Assembly (NCBI GenBank): GCA_963642705.1
Contig: CAVIHU010000009.1
Span: forward strand, 1 to 64,000
Direction: 5' to 3'
DNA length: 64,000 bases
DNA from: UBA11524 sp963642705
GTDB lineage: Bacteria > Bacillota > Clostridia > Christensenellales > Aristaeellaceae
Position numbers and translations under genes: made by a program. Shown piece by piece: positions 54,048 through 63,884 of this stretch (positions are counted from its first letter, which is position 1; the number at the start of each line of letters is the position of its first letter). The notes below the pieces were generated by a model. It ran no database searches, was not told the origin of the DNA, and was given only the letters and a program-made list of their open reading frames with translations.

Positions 54048-55340
54048 ATGACGGACTTTTTTTCACAGCAGGATACGCCGCTGGCGGACAGGATGCGTCC
54101 GCGTAATCTGACTGAGTTCATCGGTCAGCGGCATTTGCTGGCGGAAGGAAAGCTGCTGCGCCGCGCCATCGAGGCTGACCGGCTGACATCCTCCATCTTT
54201 TTCGGACCGCCCGGATGCGGCAAAACAACGCTTGCGTCCATCATCGCAGGAAGCACGAAGTCAGCCTTCGTCCAGCTCAATGCGGTGACGAGCGGCGTTG
54301 CGGATGTCCGCAAGGTGATTCAGGATGCGCAGGACCGGCGGATGTACGGGCAGAGCACGTATCTGCTGCTGGACGAATGCCATCGCTGGTCGAAGGCGCA
54401 GAGCGACAGCATCCTGCCGGCGATTGAGCGCGGAACCATCCGCTTTATCGGTTCGACCACGGAAAACCCGATGGTCGCCATGACGCCAGCCATTGTCAGC
54501 CGATGCCGCGTGTTCCAGTTCTATGCGCTGACGGAAGCGGATGTACTGACGGCGATGCGCCGCGCACTTTCTGACCCGGAACGCGGCTTCGGCACGTTGA
54601 AGATTCAGGCAGATGACGATGCGCTCCGCCACATTGCGCATATCGCGGGCGGTGATGTCCGTGCAGCACTCGGCGCGGTCGAAATGGCAGTGCTGACGAC
54701 CCCGGCAGATGCGCAGGGGGTCATTCGCCTGACCATGGCGGTCGCAGAAGAATCCATCCAGAAGCCGATGCTTCGCTGCGACGAAAGCCTGTATTACGAC
54801 ATGCTCAGCGCATTTTGCAAATCGCTGCGCGGCTCGGACAGCAATGCGGCGCTGGCATGGTTTGCCCGCCTGATTTATGCAGGGGTTGACCCGCGGCTGA
54901 TTGCGCGGCGCATGATTGTCCATGCGAGCGAGGATGTTGGGCTGGCAAACCCGATTGCGATGCTTCAGGCGGAGGCGGCAAGCCGTGCGCTGGAGTTTGT
55001 CGGCATGCCGGAAGCGCGTATTCCCATGGCTCAGGCGATTATTGCCATCTGCGAAAGCCCCAAGAGCGACAGCGTTATCAGGGCGGTCGATAAAGCCATG
55101 GCGGATGCGGAAAAGGGCGGCTACACAACGGTGCCGGTCCATCTGCGCGACACGCATTACGCCGGTCACGGCAGAATCGGCAGTGGCGACGGCTACCTGT
55201 ATCCGCATGACTACCCGAATCACTATGTCCGACAGCAGTATATGCCCGAGGAGCTCAAAGGCAGACGCTACTACGAGCCGACAGATATGGGTCACGAGGC
55301 GACGATCAAGAAAAATCAGCAGATTCGGGAGGGACGTTGA
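54048..55340 (+). CDS. rarA: Replication-associated recombination protein RarA
   Basis: A 430-residue AAA+ ATPase of the RarA/MgsA/WRNIP1 family, which acts at stalled replication forks. Walker A GPPGCGKT (53-60), Walker B LLLDECHRW, sensor 1 IGSTTENP and arginine finger SRCRVF are present, followed by the C-terminal tetramerisation region (LIARRMIVHASEDVGLANP). The stop shares TGATG with the next gene. Confidence 0.95.
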   Translation: MTDFFSQQDTPLADRMRPRNLTEFIGQRHLLAEGKLLRRAIEADRLTSSIFFGPPGCGKTTLASIIAGSTKSAFVQLNAVTSGVADVRKVIQDAQDRRMYGQSTYLLLDECHRWSKAQSDSILPAIERGTIRFIGSTTENPMVAMTPAIVSRCRVFQFYALTEADVLTAMRRALSDPERGFGTLKIQADDDALRHIAHIAGGDVRAALGAVEMAVLTTPADAQGVIRLTMAVAEESIQKPMLRCDESLYYDMLSAFCKSLRGSDSNAALAWFARLIYAGVDPRLIARRMIVHASEDVGLANPIAMLQAEAASRALEFVGMPEARIPMAQAIIAICESPKSDSVIRAVDKAMADAEKGGYTTVPVHLRDTHYAGHGRIGSGDGYLYPHDYPNHYVRQQYMPEELKGRRYYEPTDMGHEATIKKNQQIREGR

Positions 55341-56245
55341 TGCGGCTGAAAAAAATCGGTGAGCACATGTCCGTCAAAAAAGCGGCTGTCTATGCGATCG
55401 TCATCAACAGCATGCAAATCGGACTGATTCTCTTCATCCTTGCGCTCATCGTGATTTCGCCGCAGTATTCCCTCAGTCAGCGACTGATGCGCTTTCTTGT
55501 CGGCATTGCAGCGCTTGTCATCATCTGGGGGGCCGTGATGGACATCCGCGAGGCATCATCGACGGTGCGGCTGATTCGCCAGCTTGATGACATGGATGAC
55601 ACCATCGAGGAGATGGAGAGGCTCAACAATACGCTTCGCAGCCAGCGACACGACTTTCTCAATCATCTGCAGGTTGTTTACAGCCTGATGGAGATGGAGG
55701 AATATGCCGAGGCGAACCAGTACATCGAGAAGGTTTACGGGCAAATCACCGCCGTCAGCCAGGTGATGCGAACTGCCAGCGCACCGGTGAATGCGCTGCT
55801 GCAGGTAAAGGCGGCGGTTTGCAAAAAGGCGGAGATTTCCCTGCAGGTGAACATCATGTCCAGCTGGAAGGAGCTGCCCGTGCCTGGTTGGGAGATGTGC
55901 AAGGTTCTGTCCAACCTGATTGATAACGCCATGGATGCCGTAATCGAATTGCCCGAGAATCAACGGCAGCTGACGATTGAGCTGAAGGAAAACCTGAAGG
56001 AATTTGCGTTTTCCGTGGCGAATACAGGTGCGATGATTCCCGAAAATGTGCAGGAGCGGATTTTCGATGCCGGCGTCACGACAAAACAGGATGGTCACGG
56101 TATGGGGCTATACATCGTCCGCGAAACGCTCGGCAGGTACGGAGGTACTATCCGCTTTACAAGCGATGCGCATCAAACCATGTTTTTTGGATCTATTCCC
56201 AAGGAACCATCAATGCAGGAATCAATTCTGAGAGGAGCAAAATGA
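55340..56245 (+). CDS. Orphan SpoOB/CitA-like sensor kinase
   Basis: A 301-residue membrane kinase. Two hydrophobic segments (about 15-40 and 50-68) with a short loop, then a coiled helix and the acceptor box LRSQRHDFLNHLQ with His104, as in the SpoOB/CitA/DcuS group. The ATPase domain has VLSNLIDNAMDAV and DGHGMGLYIVRE. ATG 55340 has GGGAGGGA upstream. No response regulator is adjacent; it lies between rarA and a glycosidase, so its partner is elsewhere. Confidence 0.85.
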   Translation: MRLKKIGEHMSVKKAAVYAIVINSMQIGLILFILALIVISPQYSLSQRLMRFLVGIAALVIIWGAVMDIREASSTVRLIRQLDDMDDTIEEMERLNNTLRSQRHDFLNHLQVVYSLMEMEEYAEANQYIEKVYGQITAVSQVMRTASAPVNALLQVKAAVCKKAEISLQVNIMSSWKELPVPGWEMCKVLSNLIDNAMDAVIELPENQRQLTIELKENLKEFAFSVANTGAMIPENVQERIFDAGVTTKQDGHGMGLYIVRETLGRYGGTIRFTSDAHQTMFFGSIPKEPSMQESILRGAK

Positions 56246-57912
56246 TGGAAAGAATGTTTTGTACGCACAAGGTTCGCAGGAATATTGAAATTCCTGCCCT
56301 GTGGACGCTGACGACGCTCGATGAGGGTGGGCTGAATCAACCGATGCAGGTGCTTGTGCCGAACGTGTGGGAGAGCGTTCCGGCGCTGCGAGCCTATCGC
56401 GGCAGGGGACGATATGAAACGAAAGTGCATTGCGGCGGCAATATCCGTCTGTATTTCGGCGGCGTGTCGTTCCGTGCACGCGTGATGCTCGACGGCATCG
56501 AGGCAGCAGCCCATTATGGGGCGTTCACCGCGTTTGATGCGGTTGTGCGCAACGTACCTGACGGCGACCATACGCTGACAGTCGAGGTCGATAACCGCTT
56601 CGGTGAGGACTCCGCGCTGCATGTCCCGAACGACTACTATTCCTACGGCGGAATCACGCGACCCGTCACCATCGAGCAGCTACCGGATGTGTATGTGGAC
56701 AGCATCGCCGTCACGACCGTGCAGACAGCCTCCGGTTGGCAGGTTCATGCTGATGCTGTGGTGAAGAGCATTTCAGATGATGCTCAGACGGTTGATGCCG
56801 TCCTGACCATTGCGGGAAAGGCTTTCACGCAGACGATAACGATTCCTGCAAACGGCGAATCCGCCATGAAGGTGACTGCCGATTTCGAAAATGTCACTGC
56901 ATGGACGCCTGAAACGCCGGTGCTGTACACCATTGAAGCGGAAATTCGCAGCGAATCGGCGCATGATGACCTGATTGACCGCTTCGGCTTCCGCGAAATC
57001 ACCGTGTCCGGCAATGACCTGCTGCTCAACGGCAAGAAGCTCTGCCTGATGGGCTTCAACCGCCATGAGGAGTACAGCACATTCGGGTGCAGCGTTCCGG
57101 TTGAGGCGATGGCAGAGGACATTATGCTGATGAAGGATATGCATGCGAATTGCGTCCGCACCTGCCACTACCCGAATGATCCGCGCTTCCTCGACCTGTG
57201 CGATGAAATGGGGCTGCTCGTCTGGGAGGAGGCACATGCGCGCGGACTGAAGGAAAATCAGATGCGTAATCCGAATTTCCTGCCGCAGACAAGGGCGTGC
57301 ATCCGCGAGATGATTGCGCAGCACCGCAATCACCCGTCCATCTTCATCTGGGGCTGTCTGAATGAATGCGCGGATGATTGCGAGTACGGCGCGGACTGCT
57401 ACCGCGAGGCATACCGCCTGTTGCACGAACTTGACGGAAGCCGTCCGATGACGGCAGCGCTGCTTGAGCGCCCCGGAAGCCGTGTCTTTGGCGACAGCGA
57501 TGTGGTCAGCGTGAATATCTATCCGCGCTGGTACCATGAAACGCCGGTTGCGGTGAGCCTGGCGAACAAGATTCAGGAGATTGAAGCAAACGGCGGCGTA
57601 AACAAGCCCATTATCGTCAGCGAAATCGGTGCCGGTGCGGTGTATGGATATCATGACCCGCTGGTTGCGCCGAAATGGTCGGAGGAACGGCAGTGCACGA
57701 TTCTGGAGGAGCAGATTGAAGCTGTGCTGGCAAACCCGAAGTGCTCGGGCGTGTTCCTGTGGCAGTTTGCGGATTGCCGCGTGACGGAGGAATGGGCGAT
57801 GCATCGCCCGAAGACACATAATAATAAGGGCATTGTGGATGAATACCGCCGTCCGAAGATGAGCTATGCAACGGTGAAGAAGCTCTTCGCCGCGCACGCT
57901 CTGGAAAAATAA
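56242..57912 (+). CDS. Glycoside hydrolase family 2 beta-glycosidase
   Basis: A 556-residue intracellular enzyme with the GH2 order: sugar-binding jelly roll (1-145), immunoglobulin-like domain (146-250) and TIM barrel (251-556). The acid/base is Glu375 in WGCLNECADD and the nucleophile Glu461 in IIVSEIGAGA. The length matches beta-glucuronidase-like members rather than long beta-galactosidases, but substrate cannot be told from motifs alone. Overlaps the sensor kinase by four bases (ATGA). Confidence 0.9.
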   Translation: MMERMFCTHKVRRNIEIPALWTLTTLDEGGLNQPMQVLVPNVWESVPALRAYRGRGRYETKVHCGGNIRLYFGGVSFRARVMLDGIEAAAHYGAFTAFDAVVRNVPDGDHTLTVEVDNRFGEDSALHVPNDYYSYGGITRPVTIEQLPDVYVDSIAVTTVQTASGWQVHADAVVKSISDDAQTVDAVLTIAGKAFTQTITIPANGESAMKVTADFENVTAWTPETPVLYTIEAEIRSESAHDDLIDRFGFREITVSGNDLLLNGKKLCLMGFNRHEEYSTFGCSVPVEAMAEDIMLMKDMHANCVRTCHYPNDPRFLDLCDEMGLLVWEEAHARGLKENQMRNPNFLPQTRACIREMIAQHRNHPSIFIWGCLNECADDCEYGADCYREAYRLLHELDGSRPMTAALLERPGSRVFGDSDVVSVNIYPRWYHETPVAVSLANKIQEIEANGGVNKPIIVSEIGAGAVYGYHDPLVAPKWSEERQCTILEEQIEAVLANPKCSGVFLWQFADCRVTEEWAMHRPKTHNNKGIVDEYRRPKMSYATVKKLFAAHALEK

Positions 57913-58054
57913 ACATGCGCAAGCGAAAACCTTGACTTGTTTCGTTGTCCTTTAGCAGGGCTTGGAATGAAACCGCCCCCCTGTTTTTCCGTGGAACACC
58001 GGCGTATGTCGGATTCCAATAGATCATTCAAGAAAAAGGAAGGGAGTTACCAAA

Positions 58055-58861
58055 ATGAAGAAGATCATATCGCTGCTGCTTGCCCTGGTAATGCTGCTGA
58101 CCATCACCGCTATGGCGGAAAGTGACAAGGATCAGCTGGCTCGCATTCAGGAAAAGGGCGAAATCGTCATTGCGACCGAGGGCACATGGGCACCGTGGAC
58201 GTATACTGATGAGAATAGCACACTTGTTGGCTTCGATGTCGAAATTGCGACCGCTATCGCGGAAAAGCTCGGCGTGAAGGCGACCTTCGTGACGGTCGAA
58301 TGGGACGGCATTCTCGCAGGCATCGACTCAGGCCGCTACGACATCGCGGCGAACGGCATCGACGTGACCGACACTCGCTCGGAAAAGTATAACTTCAGCG
58401 TTCCCTATGCCTATAACCGCACGGCGCTCGTTGTCCGCGGCGATAACGACACGATTACCTCCTTCGAGGATCTCGCAGGCAAGAAGACCGCAAACTCTAT
58501 CGCCAGCACCTACATGATTCTGGCGGAGGAATACGGCGCGGAGGCGGTCGGCGTGGATACGCTTGACCAGACCATCATGCAGGTCATTACAGGCCGTGTC
58601 GATGCGACGCTCAACAGCGAGGTGTCCATTGCGGACTATATGCAGAAGCGCCCGGATGCCGACATCAAGATTGTCGCCCTGACCGAGGAAGCCAACCTCG
58701 TCGCCATCCCAACGCGCAAAACGGATGACAGCGCCACGCTGCTTCAGGCTATCAATAATGCTATCGCCGAGCTGCGCGAGGAAGGCAAGCTCAGCGAAAT
58801 CTCCATCAAGTACTTCGGCCGCGACATCACGATGGAAAGCGTGACGGATTCGGCAGAGTAA
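58055..58861 (+). CDS. Amino-acid ABC transporter binding protein 1
   Basis: A 268-residue family 3 solute-binding protein. The signal peptide ends near AMA-E with no lipobox. Type-specific blocks: GFDVEIATAIAEKLG (about 58), SGRYDIAANGIDVTDTR, and SEKYNFSVPYAYNRTALVV. It likely binds a polar amino acid. No permease or ATPase is adjacent. A single-gene unit ending in a terminator. Confidence 0.9.
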   Translation: MKKIISLLLALVMLLTITAMAESDKDQLARIQEKGEIVIATEGTWAPWTYTDENSTLVGFDVEIATAIAEKLGVKATFVTVEWDGILAGIDSGRYDIAANGIDVTDTRSEKYNFSVPYAYNRTALVVRGDNDTITSFEDLAGKKTANSIASTYMILAEEYGAEAVGVDTLDQTIMQVITGRVDATLNSEVSIADYMQKRPDADIKIVALTEEANLVAIPTRKTDDSATLLQAINNAIAELREEGKLSEISIKYFGRDITMESVTDSAE

Positions 58862-58884
58862 GCCATCCTTCAAGGTACACAAAA

Positions 58885-58917
58885 GCCCGTGCTGCACCAT
58901 GGCAGTACGGGCGATTT
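58885..58917. terminator. Terminator after the binding-protein gene
   Basis: GCCCGTGCTGC (58885-58895) pairs with GCAGTACGGGC (58902-58912), followed by GATTTTG; it lies between convergent genes. Confidence 0.7.
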
Positions 58918-58928
58918 TGATTGGCTGA

Positions 58929-59480
58929 TTATGCGCGGTGGCGGCGGCATTTGGGCGCCTTTTCTGCAAGCAGCGCCAGAAGATGCTCCTTCTCACTTTG
59001 CGTCATTTGGCTGGTGAACACCGGAATCATGCTGTTTGCACGCGTCAGCAGTGCCATCGAGTCCTCGCCTTCGATGACATCCGTCAGGTTGTCGTAGGGG
59101 AGGACGGTCATGTCGCCGCTCGTCTGATTGAGCTGGTGTACGCCGTCATCACCGAAGGCCACGGACATTTCCGCCATGCCTTCGGGGTATCTTTCATTGA
59201 GCATTTTGCCGAGCGCCTCGAGCATGCGCGTGCGGTTGCGGCGCATCATCAGAAAGAGCACGGCGACGAATACAGCGCCGGCAGGCAGAACGTACCACGT
59301 GCGAGACATGACGGAGATGATAATCACAGCCGCCGCCATGACACCCATGCCGACGTACATGTTCAAATCCTGCGCACGGTAGAGCAGCCAGCGCTTGTAG
59401 GCGGCGTAAAACGAGAGGTCGAGAACGCCGCTTGTCATAAATTGCAGGGATGGGTCTGCAGCTTGTAAATCAGTATCCAT
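58929..59480 (-). CDS. YcxB-like membrane protein
   Basis: A 183-residue protein. Residues about 40-85 are two membrane segments. The following soluble part (VAFGDDGVHQLNQTSG, VLPYDNLTDVIEGEDSMALL) matches the YcxB-like fold, seen in membrane proteins of unknown function. It lies 5 bases after the CorC-like gene on the same strand. Confidence 0.75.
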   Translation of the reverse strand: MDTDLQAADPSLQFMTSGVLDLSFYAAYKRWLLYRAQDLNMYVGMGVMAAAVIIISVMSRTWYVLPAGAVFVAVLFLMMRRNRTRMLEALGKMLNERYPEGMAEMSVAFGDDGVHQLNQTSGDMTVLPYDNLTDVIEGEDSMALLTRANSMIPVFTSQMTQSEKEHLLALLAEKAPKCRRHRA

Positions 59481-59485
59481 GATAA

Positions 59486-60868
59486 TTACCTGTCTTCGTT
59501 TCCTTTCCCATGTTCAGTCGATGATTCATCCTCATCACGGCTTTCAGCGGTTTCGGGGATCAGCTTCGTGACAAGTGCCGATTCAACGCGGTGTTCCTCC
59601 AGCCGTTCCACGCGGATGTGTACGCCGAAACAATCCAGCTCGGGCGTGCTGCCGTCCTGCGGAATTGTGGTGAACTGGCTGAAAATCAGTCCGCCGAGCG
59701 TGTCGTAATCCTCGTCCTCAGGCAAATGGAGCGACAGCACATCGTTCAGATCCTTAAGGGATGCCGAACCGCTGATGCGCCATGTGTTTTCGCCTGCGCG
59801 GACGATTTCCGCCTCGGTCTGCTTGTCGAATTCGTCGTAGATATTGCCGACGATTTCCTCCAGCAGGTCTTCCATCGTGATAATGCCGCTCATGCCGCCG
59901 TATTCATCGACAACGATCGCCATGTGGATCTTCTTCGTCTGCATATTGCGGAAGAGCTGATCCGCCTGCACGGTTTCAGGCACGAAGTATGGCTCGCGGA
60001 GCAGCGAACGCAGCGGCTTTGGCTGGTTGGACTGCGCATTGAGCAGAAAATCACGCGTGTTGAGGATGCCGATGATGTCATCGATGTTCTCGTTGTATAC
60101 GGGGAAGCGACTCAGCCCGGAATCGCGGATGGTGCGGAGGATTTCGTCAGGCGTGTCGTCCGCCCAGATGCTGGTGACATCGGTGCGGTGCGTCATGACC
60201 TCCTCGGCTGTGGAATTGTTGAATTCAAATATGTTTTCAATCATTTCCTTTTCCGTCTCTTCAATGGCACCGCTTTCGCCGCCGATGTCGACCATCATGC
60301 GGATATCATCCTCGGTGACTTCCTCGGCAACGGTGCCGGGGTCAATCCCGAAGAGGCGAAGCAGACCGTTTGTTGACGCGCGCATCAGCAGCGTCATCGG
60401 ACGGAAGAGCACCATGACGAAGCGCAGCGGAAGCAGCATGCGATGCATGACGGAATCCGGATGCTTCAGGGCGACGCGCCGCGGGAGATGAATCCCCAGC
60501 ACGAGCATCAGGAAACAGAGAATCAGGATACAGAGCAGGACGCAGAGCACATAGAGCGCGTTTGCATCCAGGGTGGAACCGGCTCGAAGAATCGTGTTCT
60601 TCAGCCACGGCGCAAACGACGCCGCAGACAGTGCCGCACTCAGAAAGCCGAACAGCGTTACACACAGCTGAATGGTGGACTGCGCACGGGCAGGTGTCTC
60701 TGATAGCTGAAGAAGCAGCTTGGCAGCAGGGTCGCCGTCCTCCTTATCGCGCCGCAGATCAGCAGTGTTCAGTGCGGGAATCGCAGCCTCTGCCGCGGAA
60801 AAGAAGGCGCTGAGAAGAAGCAGAACAAGCTGAAGCAATATCGGACCGGGCCATGGGTCGCCAGACAC
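59486..60868 (-). CDS. CNNM/CorC-like transporter with CBS domains
   Basis: A 460-residue membrane protein. The N-terminal CNNM (DUF21) domain with four membrane segments spans about 8-175. It is followed by two CBS motifs (MTHRTDVTSIWADDT, FVPETVQADQLFRNMQ and VVDEYGGMSGIITMEDLLEE) and a C-terminal CorC_HlyC domain (about 350-435). Family members export Mg2+ or Na+ and confer divalent-metal tolerance. The start is preceded by AGGAGG. Confidence 0.9.
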   Translation of the reverse strand: MSGDPWPGPILLQLVLLLLSAFFSAAEAAIPALNTADLRRDKEDGDPAAKLLLQLSETPARAQSTIQLCVTLFGFLSAALSAASFAPWLKNTILRAGSTLDANALYVLCVLLCILILCFLMLVLGIHLPRRVALKHPDSVMHRMLLPLRFVMVLFRPMTLLMRASTNGLLRLFGIDPGTVAEEVTEDDIRMMVDIGGESGAIEETEKEMIENIFEFNNSTAEEVMTHRTDVTSIWADDTPDEILRTIRDSGLSRFPVYNENIDDIIGILNTRDFLLNAQSNQPKPLRSLLREPYFVPETVQADQLFRNMQTKKIHMAIVVDEYGGMSGIITMEDLLEEIVGNIYDEFDKQTEAEIVRAGENTWRISGSASLKDLNDVLSLHLPEDEDYDTLGGLIFSQFTTIPQDGSTPELDCFGVHIRVERLEEHRVESALVTKLIPETAESRDEDESSTEHGKGNEDR

Positions 60869-61006
60869 AGAAAAACCTCCTTAGTAAAATGGGCGAAAGG
60901 AATCGTCCTTGCAGGGGCTGTTGCAGGGAAGCACCGCGGACGAAGCGGGACAGCCTGTATACAACAAACCATGCTACAGTATAGCATAAAGAGCAGGAGA
61001 ATGCAA

Positions 61007-61056
61007 GGGCAATACCGAGCAATTCAGCGACACCGCTGAATTGTGTGGTATTGCCC
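61007..61056. repeat. Full palindromic repeat (about 50 bp)
   Basis: GGGCAATACCGAGCAATTCA (61007 on) and its near-perfect inverse ending GGTATTGCCC (61056) form a long hairpin with a short central loop. Single arms of the same sequence occur at 34083, 53701 and 63885. No T-run on either side. Confidence 0.6.
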
Positions 61057-61082
61057 TGGAAAAACTCTTTGCGTACCACTGA

Positions 61083-62879
61083 TTACGGCGTCCATTCCAA
61101 ATCGGCGCTGACGTAGCCGTATTCATCCGGATTCTTTTTATTGTAGGCGAACACGTATTGTACCTCTGTCCAGACAGGCTCGCCGTCAACCATCTTCCAA
61201 TGTGCAGTTTCACGGACATTGAACACGAGCGTCGTGCCCTTGCTGAACGTGCCGTCATCAACGTATTGGCCGGTTGCCGCATCGTATTGGCAGCGTGATG
61301 CCGCCTTTGTCAGTTTGATTTCGTTCGGCAGCGCCATCTTGGGTGTTCCGCCGATTTCCTTCAGGGCGATATAGCCGCTCTGACCGTCTTGCAGGCGAAC
61401 GTGAGCGTATTTGCCGCTGACACCGAGCACCTCGACTACCGTGCTCTTGGGATAGGAAGTGATGATATAGGAGGGAATGTTATCGATGCAGTACTTGAAC
61501 AGTGTTGCTGCCTTGACGGTAACCTTCTTGAGGGGCGGCGCCATGTTGCCGTTTGACGCATCGCTGCTGTAATTGAGGTATTTCGTCATCACCCAGCCGC
61601 ATGTGCCTTCAATGCCCACATACGTCCAGCCGTCAGCCACGCGGCAGGAAAACAGGTTTGCGACTTCGGTGCCGGCGTAGTATTTGCCGATGGAATAGTC
61701 ATCCTTGTCGGGTGTCCTGCGCAGATTCAGCCGTGCGGAGGCATCGTCGCTGACGATCAGCATGCTGGCGCAATTGTCCGTCTGTCGGACGGCATTTTGA
61801 AACATCCAGCCGACAGCGCCGTCGGAAGGATTGTACACCATAACATACTCATCATACGCGGCAATCGCGTAAACATGGAGATACGTATCCGGCCTTGCGG
61901 TGGAAAGGACATCTGTGGTGTCGGGTGCAAAAATCGGCTGCTCCGACAGCGTTCCGTAGAGATAAGGCGTGGCAGGACAGCCAAGCCCGGAGGATGAGGC
62001 ACGGTCGGAGCCGCGGTCAACGCTGACAGAATCGACCCAGCCGGTCATGTACCCGACGCTGATTTGCAGCATGCTGTTCTGCTCCTGCAGAACGGTAACG
62101 CACACATCATCGAACAGGTAGGCGGTGATTTCGGCGGATTGGGAAGCATCGGCGTATAGCGGAATGCAAGGTGTGCCGTCGATGAGCGTATCTGTGTAAA
62201 GCCTGTTATTGGTCACGCCGAGCGAAAGGTCGCCGTCAGGTGAAGCATCGGAAGCTGCTTTCAACGTGGCGTAATCCGTTGGAAGCGTTGAAATATCTGC
62301 CTCGCCGAGCAGAACAGGACAGGTGTTGAAACAGCGTTCAAGCGTTTTAAGGTTGGTAACAACGGTGGCTGTCAGGGAAAAGCTGTCCTGAGCGGGTGCG
62401 GATACACGGCTCAGGAAGAAACCGCTGGAACCGCAGAACCACGAATAGATCGTGCCGTCCGCATAGGTGATGTCAAACGCGTCACAGCCGTCATACTGGC
62501 TGATATCATAATCGGAAGTTTGACCGTACTTGACGGCATCGGGCAGCAGGGAAGGCACATCCCCATTTTGACGGAGCGCCTTCGCAGAGCAGGTGATGTG
62601 CCATGCGTTTTCGGCGGCAGAGTAGAAGCCTGCGGCAAGGATGTATTCACCGTCCTGCTGCAGAATCATTTCGATATGTGACCAGATGCCGAAACGCATG
62701 GTGGCATAGCCGTCGGTGATGACGGCATCCTCATAGCCGCTGCCGGACAATGTGCCGCCCAATGCTGATGGCAGCGTGCCCGTGAAATGCAGCAGGAAAG
62801 AACGGCTTTCATCCGATTCTGCGGACGCGACGGCGAACAGCATCATCAGACAGCAGAGCAGGGCGGTTAGACGCTTCAT
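61083..62879 (-). CDS. Secreted multi-SH3 protein
   Basis: A 598-residue exported protein. The signal peptide ends AVASA-E. The C-terminal half is built from beta-rich SH3-like modules with the typical GW(V/M) closures: GYMTGWVDSV (about 275), DGAVGWMFQNA (about 355), GIEGTCGWVMTKYL (about 420), and a later DGQSGYIALKEI. The N-terminal ~230 residues are a distinct beta domain. Such proteins usually bind peptidoglycan or other wall polymers. No catalytic domain was seen. Confidence 0.78.
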   Translation of the reverse strand: MKRLTALLCCLMMLFAVASAESDESRSFLLHFTGTLPSALGGTLSGSGYEDAVITDGYATMRFGIWSHIEMILQQDGEYILAAGFYSAAENAWHITCSAKALRQNGDVPSLLPDAVKYGQTSDYDISQYDGCDAFDITYADGTIYSWFCGSSGFFLSRVSAPAQDSFSLTATVVTNLKTLERCFNTCPVLLGEADISTLPTDYATLKAASDASPDGDLSLGVTNNRLYTDTLIDGTPCIPLYADASQSAEITAYLFDDVCVTVLQEQNSMLQISVGYMTGWVDSVSVDRGSDRASSSGLGCPATPYLYGTLSEQPIFAPDTTDVLSTARPDTYLHVYAIAAYDEYVMVYNPSDGAVGWMFQNAVRQTDNCASMLIVSDDASARLNLRRTPDKDDYSIGKYYAGTEVANLFSCRVADGWTYVGIEGTCGWVMTKYLNYSSDASNGNMAPPLKKVTVKAATLFKYCIDNIPSYIITSYPKSTVVEVLGVSGKYAHVRLQDGQSGYIALKEIGGTPKMALPNEIKLTKAASRCQYDAATGQYVDDGTFSKGTTLVFNVRETAHWKMVDGEPVWTEVQYVFAYNKKNPDEYGYVSADLEWTP

Positions 62880-62987
62880 GGAAAATCCTCCGATTTACAT
62901 TATCCCATTCATAAAACGTGTATCAGGGGCGTTTTCGTGCATCATGCGCGAATAAATCTTTCGAGCAGAATTTTTCACGCCAAAGTG

Positions 62988-63016
62988 TTGACAAATTTAC
63001 TTTTCTATGCTAACAT
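62988..63016 (+). promoter_or_regulatory. Promoter of binding protein 2
   Basis: Perfect TTGACA (62988-62993), 17-base spacer, TAACAT (63011-63016) with TGC before it (extended -10). Confidence 0.75.
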
Positions 63017-63076
63017 GATAAAGCGTTGAAGCGACATCCGCTCAACAGTCTGATTCGATGATGGAGGATGATTCCT

Positions 63077-63865
63077 ATGAAAATGATGAAGAAAATGATG
63101 ACTGTGCTGCTTCTGCTGGCAATGTGCGCACTATCTGTGTGTGCATTCGCGGAGGATTCCGATTTGAGCTATGTTCAGAGCAAGGGAAAGCTGGTTGTCG
63201 GCATTACCGACTTTGAGCCGATGGATTATCAGGATGAGAATGGCAACTGGATTGGCTTCGATGCGGAACTGGCGGCGGCGTTTGCTGCATCGCTGGGTCT
63301 GGAGGTTGAGTTTGTTGAAATTGACTGGGACAACAAGGTGCTTGAGCTGAATAGCAAGAACATCGACTGTGTCTGGAACGGCATGACGCTGACCGACGAG
63401 GTCAAGAGCGCAATGAGCTGCTCCAATGCATATATGAACAACGCGCAGGTCGTTGTGGTACCCGCGAGCGTCGCTGACAAGTATCAGGATGTCGAAAGCC
63501 TTGCCGGTCTGACCTTCGCAGTGGAAGCTGGCAGCGCCGGCGAAGCGGTTGTGACGGCGCTCGGTCTGAATGTGACGCCCGTGACGGCACAGTCGGACGC
63601 CCTGATGGAGGTTGCTGCCGGCACGTCTGACGCGGCGGTGATTGATGCGCTGATGGCGGCTGCAATGATCGGCGAGGGCACCGGCTATGAAAGCCTGACC
63701 TACACCATCGGTTTGAACAGCGAGGAATACGGCGTGGGCTTCCGCACCGGCTCCGACCTGACCGATGCGCTGAATGCCTACCTTGTGACAGCCTATCAGG
63801 ACGGAACCCTTGCGGCGCTTGCCGAAAAGTACGGCGTGCAGGCTGCTCTGATCGCTCAGGAGTAA
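63077..63865 (+). CDS. Amino-acid ABC transporter binding protein 2
   Basis: A 262-residue family 3 solute-binding protein from ATG 63077 (GGAGG 9 bases upstream). The signal peptide ends near CAFA-E; cysteines in it do not form a lipobox ([GAS]C). GFDAELAAAFAASLG (about 55) and DCVWNGMTLTDEVKSAM are family motifs. A second such protein lies 5 kb upstream; neither has adjacent membrane or ATPase genes. Confidence 0.9.
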   Translation: MKMMKKMMTVLLLLAMCALSVCAFAEDSDLSYVQSKGKLVVGITDFEPMDYQDENGNWIGFDAELAAAFAASLGLEVEFVEIDWDNKVLELNSKNIDCVWNGMTLTDEVKSAMSCSNAYMNNAQVVVVPASVADKYQDVESLAGLTFAVEAGSAGEAVVTALGLNVTPVTAQSDALMEVAAGTSDAAVIDALMAAAMIGEGTGYESLTYTIGLNSEEYGVGFRTGSDLTDALNAYLVTAYQDGTLAALAEKYGVQAALIAQE

Positions 63866-63884
63866 CAGGCTTCACATTGTTTTA

